64,000 nt of DNA from an uncultured Erythrobacter sp. (GTDB lineage: Bacteria > Pseudomonadota > Alphaproteobacteria > Sphingomonadales > Sphingomonadaceae): NCBI GenBank assembly GCA_947488155.1, contig CANKYK010000002.1:626001-690000 (forward strand). The letters are read 5' to 3'. Position numbers and translations under genes: made by a program. The notes under the pieces are model-generated. The model did not search any database. It saw nothing but the letters and a program-made list of their open reading frames with translations, and was not told where the DNA came from. Below are positions 34,456-43,861 of the stretch, piece by piece. Each line of letters starts with the position of its first letter. Within the stretch, counting starts at the first letter, position 1.

Positions 34456-35523
34456 ATGACCGCATTCTGGACCGAACCGGACTTTGATGAACACGAACTC
34501 GTGCAGCTTGTGCATGAGCGCAAGAGCGGTCTGACCGCGATTATTGCCGTGCATTCATCGCATCTCGGCCCAGGCGCAGGCGGCACACGCTTCTGGCATT
34601 ATCCCAATCCCAAAGATGGCCTATCCGATGCGCTGCGCCTTAGCCGCGGGATGAGCTATAAGAATGCAATGGCGGGTCTGCCGATGGGTGGCGGCAAAGC
34701 GGTGATCCTGGCCAATGATGCGCGCACTAAGACGCCTGAAATGCTGGCTGCGTTTGGCGATGCCGTCGAAGCACTCGGCGGCCGCTATGTGACGGCAGAA
34801 GATGTCGGTATCACCGAAGCTGATATGGTCGCCGTGGCCAAGCAAACGGCGCATGTCTCTGGCCTCCCAGTTGAGGGCGAGGGTAATGCGGGCGGTGATC
34901 CCGGCCCGTTTACCGCAATGGGCATTTATCACGGCATCAAGGCCGCTGTTCGCCATAAGCTCGGTAAAGATAACGTCGATGGCGTGCATGTTGCGGTGCA
35001 GGGCACTGGCAGCGTCGGCGCGGGCGTTGCGCGGCTGTTGGCGAAGGATGGAGCGAAGCTGACCTTGGCGGATATTCACGCTGATCGCGCAGCGGAATTG
35101 GCGCGCGAACTGGGCGGAGAAGCCGTTAGCGCGGATGCCATCATGAGCACGTCCTGCGATGTCTTTAGCCCCAATGCGCTCGGCGCGATCTTGGATGAGG
35201 AGGGTATTGCTCGCTTGGATACGCCAATCGTCGCCGGCGGCGCGAATAACCAGCTTGCCCGCGCAGAACACGGTAAAGCGCTGGCAGAGCGCGGAATTCT
35301 CTATGCCCCGGACTATGTCATCAACGCGGGCGGCATTATCTCGGTCGCGCTGGAATATCTCGCACGTCGTAATGGCACGCCGGGCGACATCAATGACGTT
35401 CGCAAACGGATTGCGCAGATACCTGAACGGCTTGAGGAAATCTGGCTCAAAAGTGAGGAAACTGGTGTCTCATCTGACGTGGTTGCTGATCGCATGGCGC
35501 AAGAGTTGATCGGTCGCCGCTAA
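34456..35523 (+). CDS. Leu/Phe/Val dehydrogenase family protein
   Basis: 355-residue NAD-dependent amino acid dehydrogenase that interconverts branched-chain or aromatic amino acids and 2-oxo acids plus ammonia. The catalytic Lys lies in LPMGGGKAVI; substrate-domain motif GPGAGGTRFW; YVTAEDVGITEADM; Rossmann motif VAVQGTGSVGAGVARLL; and the closing DYVINAGGIISVALEYL. Which amino acid is preferred cannot be decided by eye. It is followed at once by an intrinsic terminator, so it is probably a single-gene unit. Confidence 0.9.
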   Translation: MTAFWTEPDFDEHELVQLVHERKSGLTAIIAVHSSHLGPGAGGTRFWHYPNPKDGLSDALRLSRGMSYKNAMAGLPMGGGKAVILANDARTKTPEMLAAFGDAVEALGGRYVTAEDVGITEADMVAVAKQTAHVSGLPVEGEGNAGGDPGPFTAMGIYHGIKAAVRHKLGKDNVDGVHVAVQGTGSVGAGVARLLAKDGAKLTLADIHADRAAELARELGGEAVSADAIMSTSCDVFSPNALGAILDEEGIARLDTPIVAGGANNQLARAEHGKALAERGILYAPDYVINAGGIISVALEYLARRNGTPGDINDVRKRIAQIPERLEEIWLKSEETGVSSDVVADRMAQELIGRR

Positions 35524-35530
35524 GTTTTTC

Positions 35531-35552
35531 GCCCACCCAGTTGGGCTTTTTT
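35531..35552 (+). terminator. intrinsic terminator after the dehydrogenase gene
   Basis: GCCCA (35531-35535) pairs with TGGGC (35542-35546), followed by six T (35547-35552), 7 bases past the stop codon. Confidence 0.85.
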
Positions 35553-35661
35553 GCTCCGCGAATTGCCTGTTGTTCATGACAGTTGCAGGGTGTTGTTTGT
35601 TTTGTGCCCTTGCCGCGCAGCGAGGGTGCGCTTAATCAGCGACGAACAAGCAACGGTATTT

Positions 35662-36414
35662 ATGCACGGCTACGCCAATCCAACCCGTTTTCTCTCACTC
35701 GCCCGCTGGCTCGCGCCGGCGCTGTTGCTGAGCGGCATTGTGCTGTCTGCGGGTGCGGTGGCGTGGGGACTGCTCGTCGTTCCAGCTGATCGGCTGATGG
35801 GTGAGACGGTGCGCATTCTCTATATTCACGTACCATCGGCGTGGCTCGGCATGGGCGGTTGGACCGGTATAGCGCTATCCAGCGCGGCGCTGCTGATCTG
35901 GAAGCATCCGCTCGCGGCGATTGGTGCACGCGCGGTTGCGGTGCCGGGGATGGTATTTACGGCGATCTGCCTGGCCACCGGCTCAATCTGGGGGCGCCCA
36001 ACCTGGGGCACCTGGTGGGTTTGGGATGGGCGGCTGACGAGCATGCTGGTGCTGCTCTTCCTTTATGCGGGCTATATAGCCTTGGCCCAGGCCAGCGCAC
36101 GCGACGGCGGGTCGAGCAAGATCCCAGCGATCTTTGGCCTTGTTGGCGCGATCAATATTCCGATCATCAACCGCTCAGTCGTGTGGTGGAATTCGTTGCA
36201 CCAACCGCCCAGCATTACCGTTGGTAAGAGTGCGATTGCGGGTGAGTTTCTGGTCCCGCTGTTGGTTGCCGTGCTTGGTTTTTCGCTGTTGTTTGGCGGA
36301 ATTGTGCTGATGCGGATGCGCGCATTGATCGCAGAAATGCAGGTTGAGGCGCGCCTACGCCGCCGCGCGCTCGAAGATGATGTACCTGCTTCCGCTTCGA
36401 TGGGAGCCAGCTGA
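35662..36414 (+). CDS. ccmC: heme exporter protein CcmC
   Basis: 250-residue, six-helix inner-membrane protein that loads heme onto CcmE. The tryptophan-rich WWD motif TWGTWWVWDGRLTS is near residues 110-125 and the flanking conserved His residues are in YIHVPSAW and NSLHQPPS. Start at ATG 35662 (MHGYANP). First gene of a complete, tightly overlapping ccmCDEFGHI operon; the CcmA and CcmB transporter genes are not in view. Confidence 0.95.
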   Translation: MHGYANPTRFLSLARWLAPALLLSGIVLSAGAVAWGLLVVPADRLMGETVRILYIHVPSAWLGMGGWTGIALSSAALLIWKHPLAAIGARAVAVPGMVFTAICLATGSIWGRPTWGTWWVWDGRLTSMLVLLFLYAGYIALAQASARDGGSSKIPAIFGLVGAINIPIINRSVVWWNSLHQPPSITVGKSAIAGEFLVPLLVAVLGFSLLFGGIVLMRMRALIAEMQVEARLRRRALEDDVPASASMGAS

Positions 36415-36554
36415 TGCGCGAGGCACTCAACCAGTGGGACTATGTGATTGCAGCCTATGTGATCGGGATTGGCGCCTTGATCGCGGTGACGATTTGGGCG
36501 TGGCAAAGCATGCGGCGGGCCGAACGCCGCCGGGATGAGGTAAAGCGGCGATGA
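36414..36554 (+). CDS. ccmD: heme exporter protein CcmD
   Basis: 46-residue single-pass protein that stabilises the CcmC-CcmE complex. Reads MREALNQWDYVIAAYVIGIG, one transmembrane helix, then a basic tail (SMRRAERRRDEVKRR). The start overlaps the ccmC stop (TGATG) and the end overlaps the ccmE start (ATGA). Its position between ccmC and ccmE and the composition are diagnostic. Confidence 0.92.
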   Translation: MREALNQWDYVIAAYVIGIGALIAVTIWAWQSMRRAERRRDEVKRR

Positions 36555-37033
36555 CTGAGATAAGCACGGGACTACGCGCAAAGCATCAACGAATGGTGCT
36601 GGTCGTGATCGCCATTGTCGCGGTTATCGCAGCGGGCCTGCTGGCGGCCTATGCGCTGCGCAATCAGGCGAACTTCTTCTATCTGCCAGAGCAAATGAGC
36701 GCGAATCCGCCTGAGACAGGCAAAGCGGTGCGGCTTGGCGGAATGGTGCAGCCCGGCTCGCTCCAAACGCTTGATGATGGGATTACCGTGGCCTTTGTCG
36801 TCACAGGTAATGAAGCGGCGACTATCCCGGTCCGCTACAGCGGTATTTTGCCTGATCTGTTCGTGGAGGGTTCTGGCGTGGTCGCCGATGGCAGCCTGCA
36901 AGAAAATGGCACCTTCCTCGCCACGAACCTGTTGGCGAAGCACGATGAGAATTACGTGCCGCGCGAGTTGGAAGGATTGGAGCAGCATAAGTCACCTGAG
37001 CAATCCTACACCACCACGATGTACACGGATTAA
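36551..37033 (+). CDS. ccmE: cytochrome c-type biogenesis protein CcmE
   Basis: 160-residue periplasmic heme chaperone anchored by one N-terminal helix (residues 16-35). OB-fold domain with FFYLPEQM and VRLGGMVQPGS; the heme-binding His131 with Tyr135 in LLAKHDENYVP covalently holds heme before transfer to apocytochrome c. Normal length and no missing residues. Confidence 0.95.
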   Translation: MTEISTGLRAKHQRMVLVVIAIVAVIAAGLLAAYALRNQANFFYLPEQMSANPPETGKAVRLGGMVQPGSLQTLDDGITVAFVVTGNEAATIPVRYSGILPDLFVEGSGVVADGSLQENGTFLATNLLAKHDENYVPRELEGLEQHKSPEQSYTTTMYTD

Positions 37034-37042
37034 GGCCATAGG

Positions 37043-39049
37043 ATGATCGCAGAGATTGGCCTGGCCGCCCTGTGGCTCGCCGCTGCGCTTGCCGCGCTGC
37101 AATTGTTCGCGGGCGTTTTGGCGCTGCGCCAGAATCAGGATGAAGATGGCGAGCTAGCGCGCTTGGTGCGCCCAGCGGCGATGGTTCAGGCGCTTTTGGC
37201 GAGCCTCGCATTTCTCATGCTGATGTGGTGTTTTGCGATCACTGATCTGTCGGTGAAACTGGTCGCGGCGAATTCGCATTCACTAAAGCCGATACTTTAC
37301 AAAGTGACCGGCACCTGGGGCAATCACGAAGGCTCCATGCTGCTGTGGGTCGCTGTGATGGCGATGTCCGGCGGGTTGATCGGCTGGCTTGAGAAACGCC
37401 TGCCCGTGCGCACGATGCAGGCTACGCTGGCGACGCAGGGTTTTGTTGCGCTTGGCTTTTACGCTTTCCTATTGCTCAGCTCGAACCCGTTTGAGCGCCT
37501 GCCAATCCCTGCTCCAGAGGGGCAGGGGCTGAACCCGTTGCTGCAAGACATTGGTTTGGCGCTGCATCCGCCGACGCTCTACATTGGCTATGTTGGCCTG
37601 TCGGTCGCCTTTAGCTTCGCGATTGGTGCGCTGCTTACGCGAAATGTGACGCCCGAATTTGCGCGGGTGATGCGGCCATGGGTGCTGGGCGCTTGGGTAT
37701 TCCTGACGCTGGGTATTACCGCTGGCAGTTACTGGGCTTACTACGAGCTTGGTTGGGGCGGCTGGTGGTTTTGGGATCCAGTTGAGAACGCTTCTCTAAT
37801 GCCGTGGCTCGCAGCGACCGCATTGCTGCATTCGACCAGCGTACTGGCCGCGCGTGATGCCTTGCGCACCTGGACGATTATGCTCGGCGTGGTCGCCTTC
37901 TCGATGAGCATGCTGGGCACATTTCTGGTGCGCTCTGGCGTGCTGACCAGCGTGCATGCGTTCGCCGTCGATCCAGAACGGGGCAGCTTTATCCTCGCGC
38001 TGCTGGCGATTTACATTGGCGGTAGCCTAGCGATCTTTGCTTTGCGCGCAGGGACCGTGGCAGAGGGCAAGCGCTTTGCCATGACCAGCCGCGAAGGCGC
38101 ACTTGTATTCAACAATGTGATGTTGTCCGCGATCCTCGGGATTGTGCTGCTCGGCACGCTTTATCCGTTGCTGACTGAGGCGTTTGATATTCGCGTGTCC
38201 GTTGGCCCGCCATATTTCAATCCGGTCAGCGCGATTTTTGCCGTTCCAATGTTCCTTGTGATGGCCGCCGGGCCATTGATGCGTTGGCGCGAGGATAAAC
38301 CTGCGCGCATTCAGTTGGAACTGGCGATTGTCGGCGCGATCATTCTTGGCGTGCTGGCGGTAGTCGCGGTGCTGGGTGATTATTCAATCTTGGCAATCCT
38401 CGGCCTTGCATTGTCGGCAGGCCTCGCGATTGCCTCTTTCATGCCACTGCGTGGCCGCAAACTAGCGCGCGTGCCGTTGGCGACATGGGGCATGGTACTG
38501 GCGCATTTCGGTGTCGCCGTGTCGCTGTTCGGTATGGCCAGCGAGAGCGCGTTTACAACAGAGCGCTTGTCGGCGGTGACCGCGGGCGAAAGCCAGCAGG
38601 TTGCCGGATGGAACATTACCTTGGAAAGCGTTGATCCGATTGCCGGGCCGAACTGGACCGCGATGGAAGCCCGCGTGATTGCGCAGCGGGGCAAGGGCGA
38701 GGCCTCCGTTATGGTCCCGCAGGCGCGCAATTTCTGGGCGCCCGCGCAAGCCACCAGCGAGAGCGCTCTGCTCACACGCTGGGATGGGCAGCTCTACGCG
38801 GTGATTGGCGATTCCGCCGGGGTTGATGCCAATGGCAATCAGCGCTGGCAGCTGCGCGTATGGTGGAAGCCATTTGTGACCTTCATCTGGTACGGCGGCC
38901 TCTTGATTGCGCTGGGCGGCGCGCTGGCGATTATTGGCCGAGTGAGCACAGACCTGAAACGCCGCCGTGCGGTGCTGCGAGGCACCGAAAAGCGCGCGGA
39001 AGCTGAGCAGCTCAAAATGGAAAAAATCGACGGATACGGGACGTTCTGA
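37043..39049 (+). CDS. ccmF: cytochrome c heme lyase subunit CcmF
   Basis: 668-residue multispanning protein of the heme lyase complex. Contains the WWD signature GWGGWWFWDPVENASLMPWL near residues 240-260, TWGNHEGSMLLWV near 90 and GSFILALLAIYIGGSLAIF further on, with more than a dozen hydrophobic helices and a large periplasmic loop near the C-terminus. Ends with overlap onto ccmG by one base (TGATG). Confidence 0.96.
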   Translation: MIAEIGLAALWLAAALAALQLFAGVLALRQNQDEDGELARLVRPAAMVQALLASLAFLMLMWCFAITDLSVKLVAANSHSLKPILYKVTGTWGNHEGSMLLWVAVMAMSGGLIGWLEKRLPVRTMQATLATQGFVALGFYAFLLLSSNPFERLPIPAPEGQGLNPLLQDIGLALHPPTLYIGYVGLSVAFSFAIGALLTRNVTPEFARVMRPWVLGAWVFLTLGITAGSYWAYYELGWGGWWFWDPVENASLMPWLAATALLHSTSVLAARDALRTWTIMLGVVAFSMSMLGTFLVRSGVLTSVHAFAVDPERGSFILALLAIYIGGSLAIFALRAGTVAEGKRFAMTSREGALVFNNVMLSAILGIVLLGTLYPLLTEAFDIRVSVGPPYFNPVSAIFAVPMFLVMAAGPLMRWREDKPARIQLELAIVGAIILGVLAVVAVLGDYSILAILGLALSAGLAIASFMPLRGRKLARVPLATWGMVLAHFGVAVSLFGMASESAFTTERLSAVTAGESQQVAGWNITLESVDPIAGPNWTAMEARVIAQRGKGEASVMVPQARNFWAPAQATSESALLTRWDGQLYAVIGDSAGVDANGNQRWQLRVWWKPFVTFIWYGGLLIALGGALAIIGRVSTDLKRRRAVLRGTEKRAEAEQLKMEKIDGYGTF

Positions 39050-39576
39050 TGCGCTGGACCTTATGGATACCTTTGGGGCTGTTTGTCTTCTTTCTGGGCG
39101 TGGCCGGATATCAGCTGACCCAGCCGAAGGATGATCAAATCCCCTCCGCCATGGTTGAGAAAGCTCTGCCAGAGTTTGAACTGCCTGCGGCGGTTGAGAC
39201 AATGCCCGGTGCATCGCGTGCGAACTTCATCGGCGGAAAGCCAAAACTGCTCAACATCTGGGCGAGCTGGTGCCTGCCGTGCATTGCGGAGGCAAAGCAA
39301 CTCGAAGTGCTCGAAGGGCAGGGCGTGGAGATCATCGGCGTCGCAATCCGGGATAAACCGGAGGATGTGGCGAATTTCCTAGAGCGCTACGGCAATCCCT
39401 ACACCCGCATCGGTAAGGACGATATCTCGTCGCTGATGCTGGAGATTGGTGCGTCAGGCGTGCCGGAAACCTATGTGATCGATGCCGAGGGTGTGATCCG
39501 TTATCAGCATATTGGCGACATCAGGCTGGAGCATATTCCGCTTCTTCTGGAAGAGCTCAAGAAGGCGGAAACGTGA
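39049..39576 (+). CDS. ccmG: thiol:disulfide interchange protein CcmG/DsbE
   Basis: 175-residue membrane-anchored thioredoxin-like protein that reduces apocytochrome c or CcmH. N-terminal helix (residues 4-22), active site WASWCLPC with Cys75 and Cys78, and the cis-proline loop SGVPETYVID. Typical CcmG details include the YGNPYTRIGKDD segment. Overlaps ccmF and ccmH. Confidence 0.95.
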   Translation: MRWTLWIPLGLFVFFLGVAGYQLTQPKDDQIPSAMVEKALPEFELPAAVETMPGASRANFIGGKPKLLNIWASWCLPCIAEAKQLEVLEGQGVEIIGVAIRDKPEDVANFLERYGNPYTRIGKDDISSLMLEIGASGVPETYVIDAEGVIRYQHIGDIRLEHIPLLLEELKKAET

Positions 39577-40046
39577 GGGCGCTCTCCATTGCTCTGCTGG
39601 CCGCCGTGCTTGCGCCTTTGGCCATGCTCGGTGTGCCGCTGACCGCGCAAGATTCGCTGCCGCCGGCACCCTATGCCTACACCCAATTGGAAGACCCAGC
39701 GCTGGAGGCGCAAGCCGTGGAGCTGATGGCGACGCTGCGTTGCCTCACCTGTCAGAGCCAGAATATCCACGATAGCGATGCTCCGATGGCTGGCGATATG
39801 CGCCATCAGGTCCGCTCGCGCCTTGCCGCTGGGGAGGAACCGGAGGCGATCCGCCAATGGCTGATCGTGCGTTATGGCGATTATGTCAGTTACCAGCCAG
39901 AGGTCAGCTCCACGACCTGGCCGCTGTTTCTGGTGCCAGCGATCATCTTTGGTTTTGGCTTGTTGCTGCTGTTCCGCCGTCTGGGGCGCAAACGCTCCGA
40001 TGGCGAAGGTACGGACAGGGCGCCGACTTCAGAGGAAAGCGCATAA
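39573..40046 (+). CDS. ccmH: cytochrome c-type biogenesis protein CcmH
   Basis: 157-residue heme lyase subunit. Signal/anchor at the N-terminus, the redox motif RCLTCQSQNI with Cys57 and Cys60, then DMRHQVRSRLAAGE and VRYGDYVSYQPEV, ending in a transmembrane helix (LFLVPAIIFGFGLLLLF). Starts at GTG 39573 overlapping ccmG by 4 bases. Separate from CcmI, unlike E. coli where the two are fused. Confidence 0.95.
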   Translation: MRALSIALLAAVLAPLAMLGVPLTAQDSLPPAPYAYTQLEDPALEAQAVELMATLRCLTCQSQNIHDSDAPMAGDMRHQVRSRLAAGEEPEAIRQWLIVRYGDYVSYQPEVSSTTWPLFLVPAIIFGFGLLLLFRRLGRKRSDGEGTDRAPTSEESA

Positions 40047-40687
40047 TGGGGTGGATCGCTGTCTCACTCCTCGCGCTTGCCGCGTTCGGCTTTGCTGCAT
40101 TCGTGCTGCGTCTGCCGAAATCGAGCTGGACGCTGTTTGGCGCGGTCTTGGTCTTCGGTCTTACCGGCTACGCATGGCAGGGCAGCGCTAGCCAACCGGG
40201 CAGTCCCAAGGCAGCGATGGTGCAGGAACCTCGCTCTGGCGAACAGATGGTCGAGGCGCGCCGCGCCTTGTTTGACGCAGGCGTGCCCAAACCCAACTAC
40301 CTTACTGTGTCTGATGGCTTTGCCCGGCGCGGGCGGTTCTCTGATGCTGCTGGCTTGCTGCGTGGCGGCCTCGCAGACAATCCGAGGCACGCAGAGGGCT
40401 GGTTAGCGCTCGGTATGGCTTTGGTTGAGCACGCCGATGGTAGAGTTACACCTGCGGCGCACAACGCCTATGACCGGGCAAGCAAGGCCGATCCTGCTAA
40501 TCCCGCAGCGGGTTTCTTCCTTGGAGCGGCCTATTTTCGCACTCGTCAGGTGCGTGAGGCGCGCGCCGTCTGGGCCGAATTGCTGGAGCGCACGCCAGAG
40601 GACGCGCCATGGCACGGAGAGCTGACCCAAAGGCTAGAGGTCATTGATGCCATGCTGTCTGGTGCGCCCAATCCAGCGGCCCAATAA
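40046..40687 (+). CDS. ccmI: CcmI-type TPR protein of cytochrome c maturation
   Basis: 213-residue protein beginning with two hydrophobic helices (residues 3-20 and 29-46) followed by a periplasmic domain of tetratricopeptide-like repeats (FARRGRFSDAAGLLRGGLADNPRHAEGWLALG and NPAAGFFLGAAYF). CcmI chaperones apocytochrome c to the heme lyase. Start ATG 40046 overlaps the ccmH stop. Shorter than E. coli CcmH C-terminal region but typical for alphaproteobacterial CcmI-like proteins. Confidence 0.88.
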   Translation: MGWIAVSLLALAAFGFAAFVLRLPKSSWTLFGAVLVFGLTGYAWQGSASQPGSPKAAMVQEPRSGEQMVEARRALFDAGVPKPNYLTVSDGFARRGRFSDAAGLLRGGLADNPRHAEGWLALGMALVEHADGRVTPAAHNAYDRASKADPANPAAGFFLGAAYFRTRQVREARAVWAELLERTPEDAPWHGELTQRLEVIDAMLSGAPNPAAQ

Positions 40688-40845
40688 GGCGCGCATCCAA
40701 CGCCTGAGTTGCAGGGGCGCTAAGGCGGTGCTAAGCGCGCCCACCTCACATGGTTCGTGAGGGGGCAGAGTCGCCAAATCGGGCGGCTTATTTACGAGGG
40801 CAGTATCGATAGGGCCGCGGCTCTACTTCGGGAAATCCATTACGC

Positions 40846-42768
40846 ATGAGCGATACAGCAGCGCCAGCACACCAGCCGCCCCAAGGCGGCAAGGGCCATA
40901 GCGCGTCTAAAAAGGCGCTTGCGGTTGGCGCGATTGGTATCGTCTTTGGCGATATCGGCACCAGTCCGCTTTATGCGTTCCGCGAAACATTTGTTGGTCC
41001 GCACCCGCTTGCGGTTGATACGGCGCATGTTCTGGGCGTCATCAGCCTGATCTTCTGGTCGATGACGCTGGTCGTTTCGATCCAATATGTCACGATCCTG
41101 ATGCGCGCCGATAACAAGGGGCAGGGCGGTTCACTCGCGTTGGTCGCGCTCATTTCTAGTCAGCTTAGCAAGTCGAAATATGGTTGGGTGGCGCTGTTGC
41201 TCGGCGTGTTTGCGACCTCGCTATTCTACGGCGACAGCATGATTACGCCTGCAATTTCGGTCCTGTCTGCGGTCGAGGGCCTGACGGTTGTGGACCCCGG
41301 ATTGCAGCGTTTTGTTATTCCGATTGCGCTGGGCCTACTCGTCTTTCTGTTCATGCTGCAAAAGCGCGGAACGGCGAAGGTAGGGGCGCTGTTTGCCCCG
41401 GTCATGATCGTTTACTTCACGGTCATCGCCAGCATGGGCGCGTGGCAGATATTCAACACGCCAGAGATCTTGTGGGCGCTTAACCCTTATCACGCGGTGA
41501 ATTTCTTTGTCCTTGATGGCTGGCTGGCGTTTCTGGCGTTGGGCTCAGTCGTTCTGGCGGTTACCGGTTCAGAGGCGCTCTATTCTGATATGGGGCACTT
41601 TGGCCGTGGTCCGATGCGGCTTTCGTGGTTTGGCTTCGTTATGCCCTGCCTGCTGCTCAATTACTTTGGGCAGGGGGCGATGATCATTGGCTTGCCGCCG
41701 GAACAAGCCGCCGAAGCCATCCAGAGCCCGTTCTTCTTCCTCGCCAGCGAGGAATGGCGTTTGCCGTTGGTGTTCTTGGCCACGGTCGCGACCTTTATCG
41801 CCAGCCAAGCGGTCATCTCCGGCGCGTTCTCGATTACGCACCAAGCCATTCAGATGGGCTATATTCCGCGCCTTTCAATCCGCCACACCAGCGAAACCGA
41901 AGGCGGCCAGATTTACATTCCAGTGGTGAACTGGGCGCTGATGGTGGCGGTGATCATTCTGGTGCTAACGTTCCAGAACTCCTCTAATCTCGCCAGCGCC
42001 TATGGCATTGCGGTGACCGGCGCGGTCACGATTGACACGCTGCTGATGGCGGTGCTGCTGATTGGCGTGTGGAAATGGAAGTGGTGGTACGCTGCGCCTG
42101 TCGTGATCCTGTTCCTGATCGTGGATGGCGCTTACTTCGCGGCGAACCTTACTAAGGTGCCGGACGGCGGCTGGTTCCCGCTGATGGTGGGCTTTATCGC
42201 CTTCCTGCTGCTCACGACATGGGCGCGTGGGCGCAAGCTGATGCGCGACCGGATGAGTGAAGTTGCTCTGCCGATGGAGATCTTCGCCAAATCTGCTAAG
42301 AATTCCGCCACTCGCGTGCCGGGTACGGCGATCTTCATGGCGTCCAGCACGGCTGGCGTGCCCTCTGCGCTGCTGCATAACATCAAGCACAACAAGGTGC
42401 TGCACGAACGCGTGGTGATCTTGACGGTCGATATTCAGGACGTGCCCTATGTCGATCCGAGCAACCGCTGCGAATACACGGATATGGGCGACGGGTTCTA
42501 CCGCGCGGTGCTACGCTATGGCTTTATGGAAGAAACGAACGTCCCGCTGGGCCTGAAGCAGATGGAACAGTGCGGCGGCGAGTTTGACATGATGCACACC
42601 AGCTTCTTCCTTTCGCGGCAGACACTTCTGGCGAGCGACAAGCCGGGCATGCCGATCTGGCGTGAGAAGATCTTTGCGTGGATGCTGAGAAACGCGGCGA
42701 CCGCAATGGAGTTCTTCCGATTGCCGACTAACCGTGTGGTGGAGCTAGGCAGTCAGGTCGAGATTTAG
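40846..42768 (+). CDS. kup: potassium uptake protein Kup
   Basis: 640-residue K+/H+ symporter of the KUP/HAK/KT family with about twelve helices. Diagnostic segments: [24 protein letters not shown] with the conserved [27 protein letters not shown], and [14 protein letters not shown], followed by a cytoplasmic C-terminal domain (from about residue 470) with GTAIFMAS and [12 protein letters not shown]. The 158-base upstream gap contains a small hairpin (CCTCAC-N7-GTGAGG) but no clear promoter. Probably monocistronic. Confidence 0.95.
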   Translation: MSDTAAPAHQPPQGGKGHSASKKALAVGAIGIVFGDIGTSPLYAFRETFVGPHPLAVDTAHVLGVISLIFWSMTLVVSIQYVTILMRADNKGQGGSLALVALISSQLSKSKYGWVALLLGVFATSLFYGDSMITPAISVLSAVEGLTVVDPGLQRFVIPIALGLLVFLFMLQKRGTAKVGALFAPVMIVYFTVIASMGAWQIFNTPEILWALNPYHAVNFFVLDGWLAFLALGSVVLAVTGSEALYSDMGHFGRGPMRLSWFGFVMPCLLLNYFGQGAMIIGLPPEQAAEAIQSPFFFLASEEWRLPLVFLATVATFIASQAVISGAFSITHQAIQMGYIPRLSIRHTSETEGGQIYIPVVNWALMVAVIILVLTFQNSSNLASAYGIAVTGAVTIDTLLMAVLLIGVWKWKWWYAAPVVILFLIVDGAYFAANLTKVPDGGWFPLMVGFIAFLLLTTWARGRKLMRDRMSEVALPMEIFAKSAKNSATRVPGTAIFMASSTAGVPSALLHNIKHNKVLHERVVILTVDIQDVPYVDPSNRCEYTDMGDGFYRAVLRYGFMEETNVPLGLKQMEQCGGEFDMMHTSFFLSRQTLLASDKPGMPIWREKIFAWMLRNAATAMEFFRLPTNRVVELGSQVEI

Positions 42769-42786
42769 GTGGCATGGATGGCGCAC

Positions 42787-42822
42787 AGGTGATCACACCT
42801 GTTGGACGTAACAAGATGTTAC
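42787..42822. promoter_or_regulatory. two tandem palindromes upstream of a small gene
   Basis: AGGTG-ATCA-CACCT (42787-42800) and GTAACA-AGA-TGTTAC (42808-42822) are adjacent perfect inverted repeats, 68-103 bases before the start of the 66-residue gene at 42890. Neither is followed by a T run, so operators are likelier than a kup terminator. Confidence 0.4.
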
Positions 42823-42889
42823 ATGCCCGTAGGTTGAACGAATCTGGGAAAGGGGCGTAGGCCGCAGTCACCAACGAAAGAGAAGGCAA

Positions 42890-43090
42890 ATGACTGCACA
42901 TCGCATTTTCGCATCAGGACGTAGTGAGGCCAAACATGGCCATGGTGGCTATCTCAATGTCATCACCACCAGCCGTTCTACCGACAATCAAAAGCAGGTC
43001 GTGCGCGACGTCTTGCAAGAGCGCGCTCGCCGTGCGCTCTATGCCAATTGTGACCGTGCGCCGCTTGGTTGGGAAGACTGCGCCGCCTAA
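42890..43090 (+). CDS. small hypothetical protein
   Basis: 66-residue soluble protein, no recognised family. Gly/His/Arg-rich start (FASGRSEAKHGHGGYLNV), then TTSRSTDNQKQVVRDVLQERARRALYANC and an acidic C-terminus GWEDCAA with two cysteines overall. Supported by a GAGAAGG-type Shine-Dalgarno 6 bases before ATG 42890 and by codon use like the neighbours. It ends 5 bases before the convergent yciB gene. Two palindromes upstream suggest regulated expression. Confidence 0.6.
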   Translation: MTAHRIFASGRSEAKHGHGGYLNVITTSRSTDNQKQVVRDVLQERARRALYANCDRAPLGWEDCAA

Positions 43091-43095
43091 GGCGT

Positions 43096-43737
43096 TTAGT
43101 CCTTCGCCTCGGCTTCTTCTTCCTCACCTAGGTCCAGCCCATGCTTCAGCAGCATCGGGATATTGGCGAAGGTGAACAGGAACGTGAGCGGCAGGAACAC
43201 CCACAGCTTCGCCCACAACCAGCCCTCAAAGGTCATATAGGCGCGCAGGCCCTCGTTGAGCGCTGCCAGCGCGAGGAAGAACACGCCCCAATTGCGCGAC
43301 AGTTTCAGCCAGCCTTCGTCTGTCAGACCCTCAAATGCGGCCTCCAGCAGGATTTTGAGCAGCGCCTTACCCATCTTCCAACCCGCGAGTAGTGCGACGC
43401 CAAACACACCGTAAATCAGTGTAGGCTTCAATTGCACAAAGGTCGGATCGCCAAACAAGATTGTAAGCGCGCCAAAACCAACAATGAGTGCAGTCGAAAA
43501 CCACAACATCGGTGACACCTTGCCAAGCCGCCATTTCGACACCGCAAGCGCGACGATTGCCGCCAGCATAAAGGCCGCCGTGCCGCGAATGATCGCAAAC
43601 AGCTCGCCCGCAGGCTCAGGCTCTTCGGGAGAGAAATATTTGTAGACGCTTAGGAAGACCAGGAGCGGGCCGTAATCAACCGCTACGTTGAGCCAGCCAG
43701 AGCCTTGCTTTTTCTCGGTTTTGATACTGTCGTTCAT
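43096..43737 (-). CDS. yciB: inner membrane-spanning protein YciB (septation protein A)
   Basis: 213-residue protein with five predicted helices. Family signatures: DYGPLLVFLSVYKYF at the N-terminus, FGDPTFVQLKPTLIYGVFGVALLAG and the C-terminal NEGLRAYMTFEGWLWAKLWVFLPLTFLFTFANIPML. YciB/IspZ proteins affect septation and envelope integrity; the exact activity is unclear. ATG 43737 is chosen; 43746 is in frame too. It is the last gene of dapF-mtaB-ftsY-yciB, separated from ftsY by a repeat element. Confidence 0.92.
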   Translation of the reverse strand: MNDSIKTEKKQGSGWLNVAVDYGPLLVFLSVYKYFSPEEPEPAGELFAIIRGTAAFMLAAIVALAVSKWRLGKVSPMLWFSTALIVGFGALTILFGDPTFVQLKPTLIYGVFGVALLAGWKMGKALLKILLEAAFEGLTDEGWLKLSRNWGVFFLALAALNEGLRAYMTFEGWLWAKLWVFLPLTFLFTFANIPMLLKHGLDLGEEEEAEAKD

Positions 43738-43747
43738 TTCTTTCAAC

Positions 43748-43849
43748 CGTCATTGCGAGCTGCGAAGCAGCGCGGCAATCCATGGCGGTGAAATTGGCGG
43801 AAGAGAAGCACCATGGATTGCTTCGTCGCCGTGGCTCCTCGCAATGACG
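43748..43849. repeat. 102-base palindromic intergenic repeat (REP/MITE-like)
   Basis: The element begins CGTCATTGCGAG (43748-43759) and ends with its exact inverse CTCGCAATGACG (43838-43849). Inside, the arms continue with partly matching GCAATCCATGG (43775-43785) and CCATGGATTGC (43811-43821). The CGTCATTGCGAG...GCAATCC pattern is a widely scattered intergenic palindrome in many bacterial genomes. It can fold as one long cruciform/hairpin in the yciB-ftsY gap and may stabilise or terminate the ftsY transcript. Confidence 0.85.
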
Positions 43850-43861
43850 AGGAATGGGTTG

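Noticed and set aside
40740..40765. CCTCAC-N7-GTGAGG hairpin upstream of kup as a riboswitch
   Set aside because: Too small and isolated; no resemblance to known K+ or nucleotide-sensing riboswitch cores.
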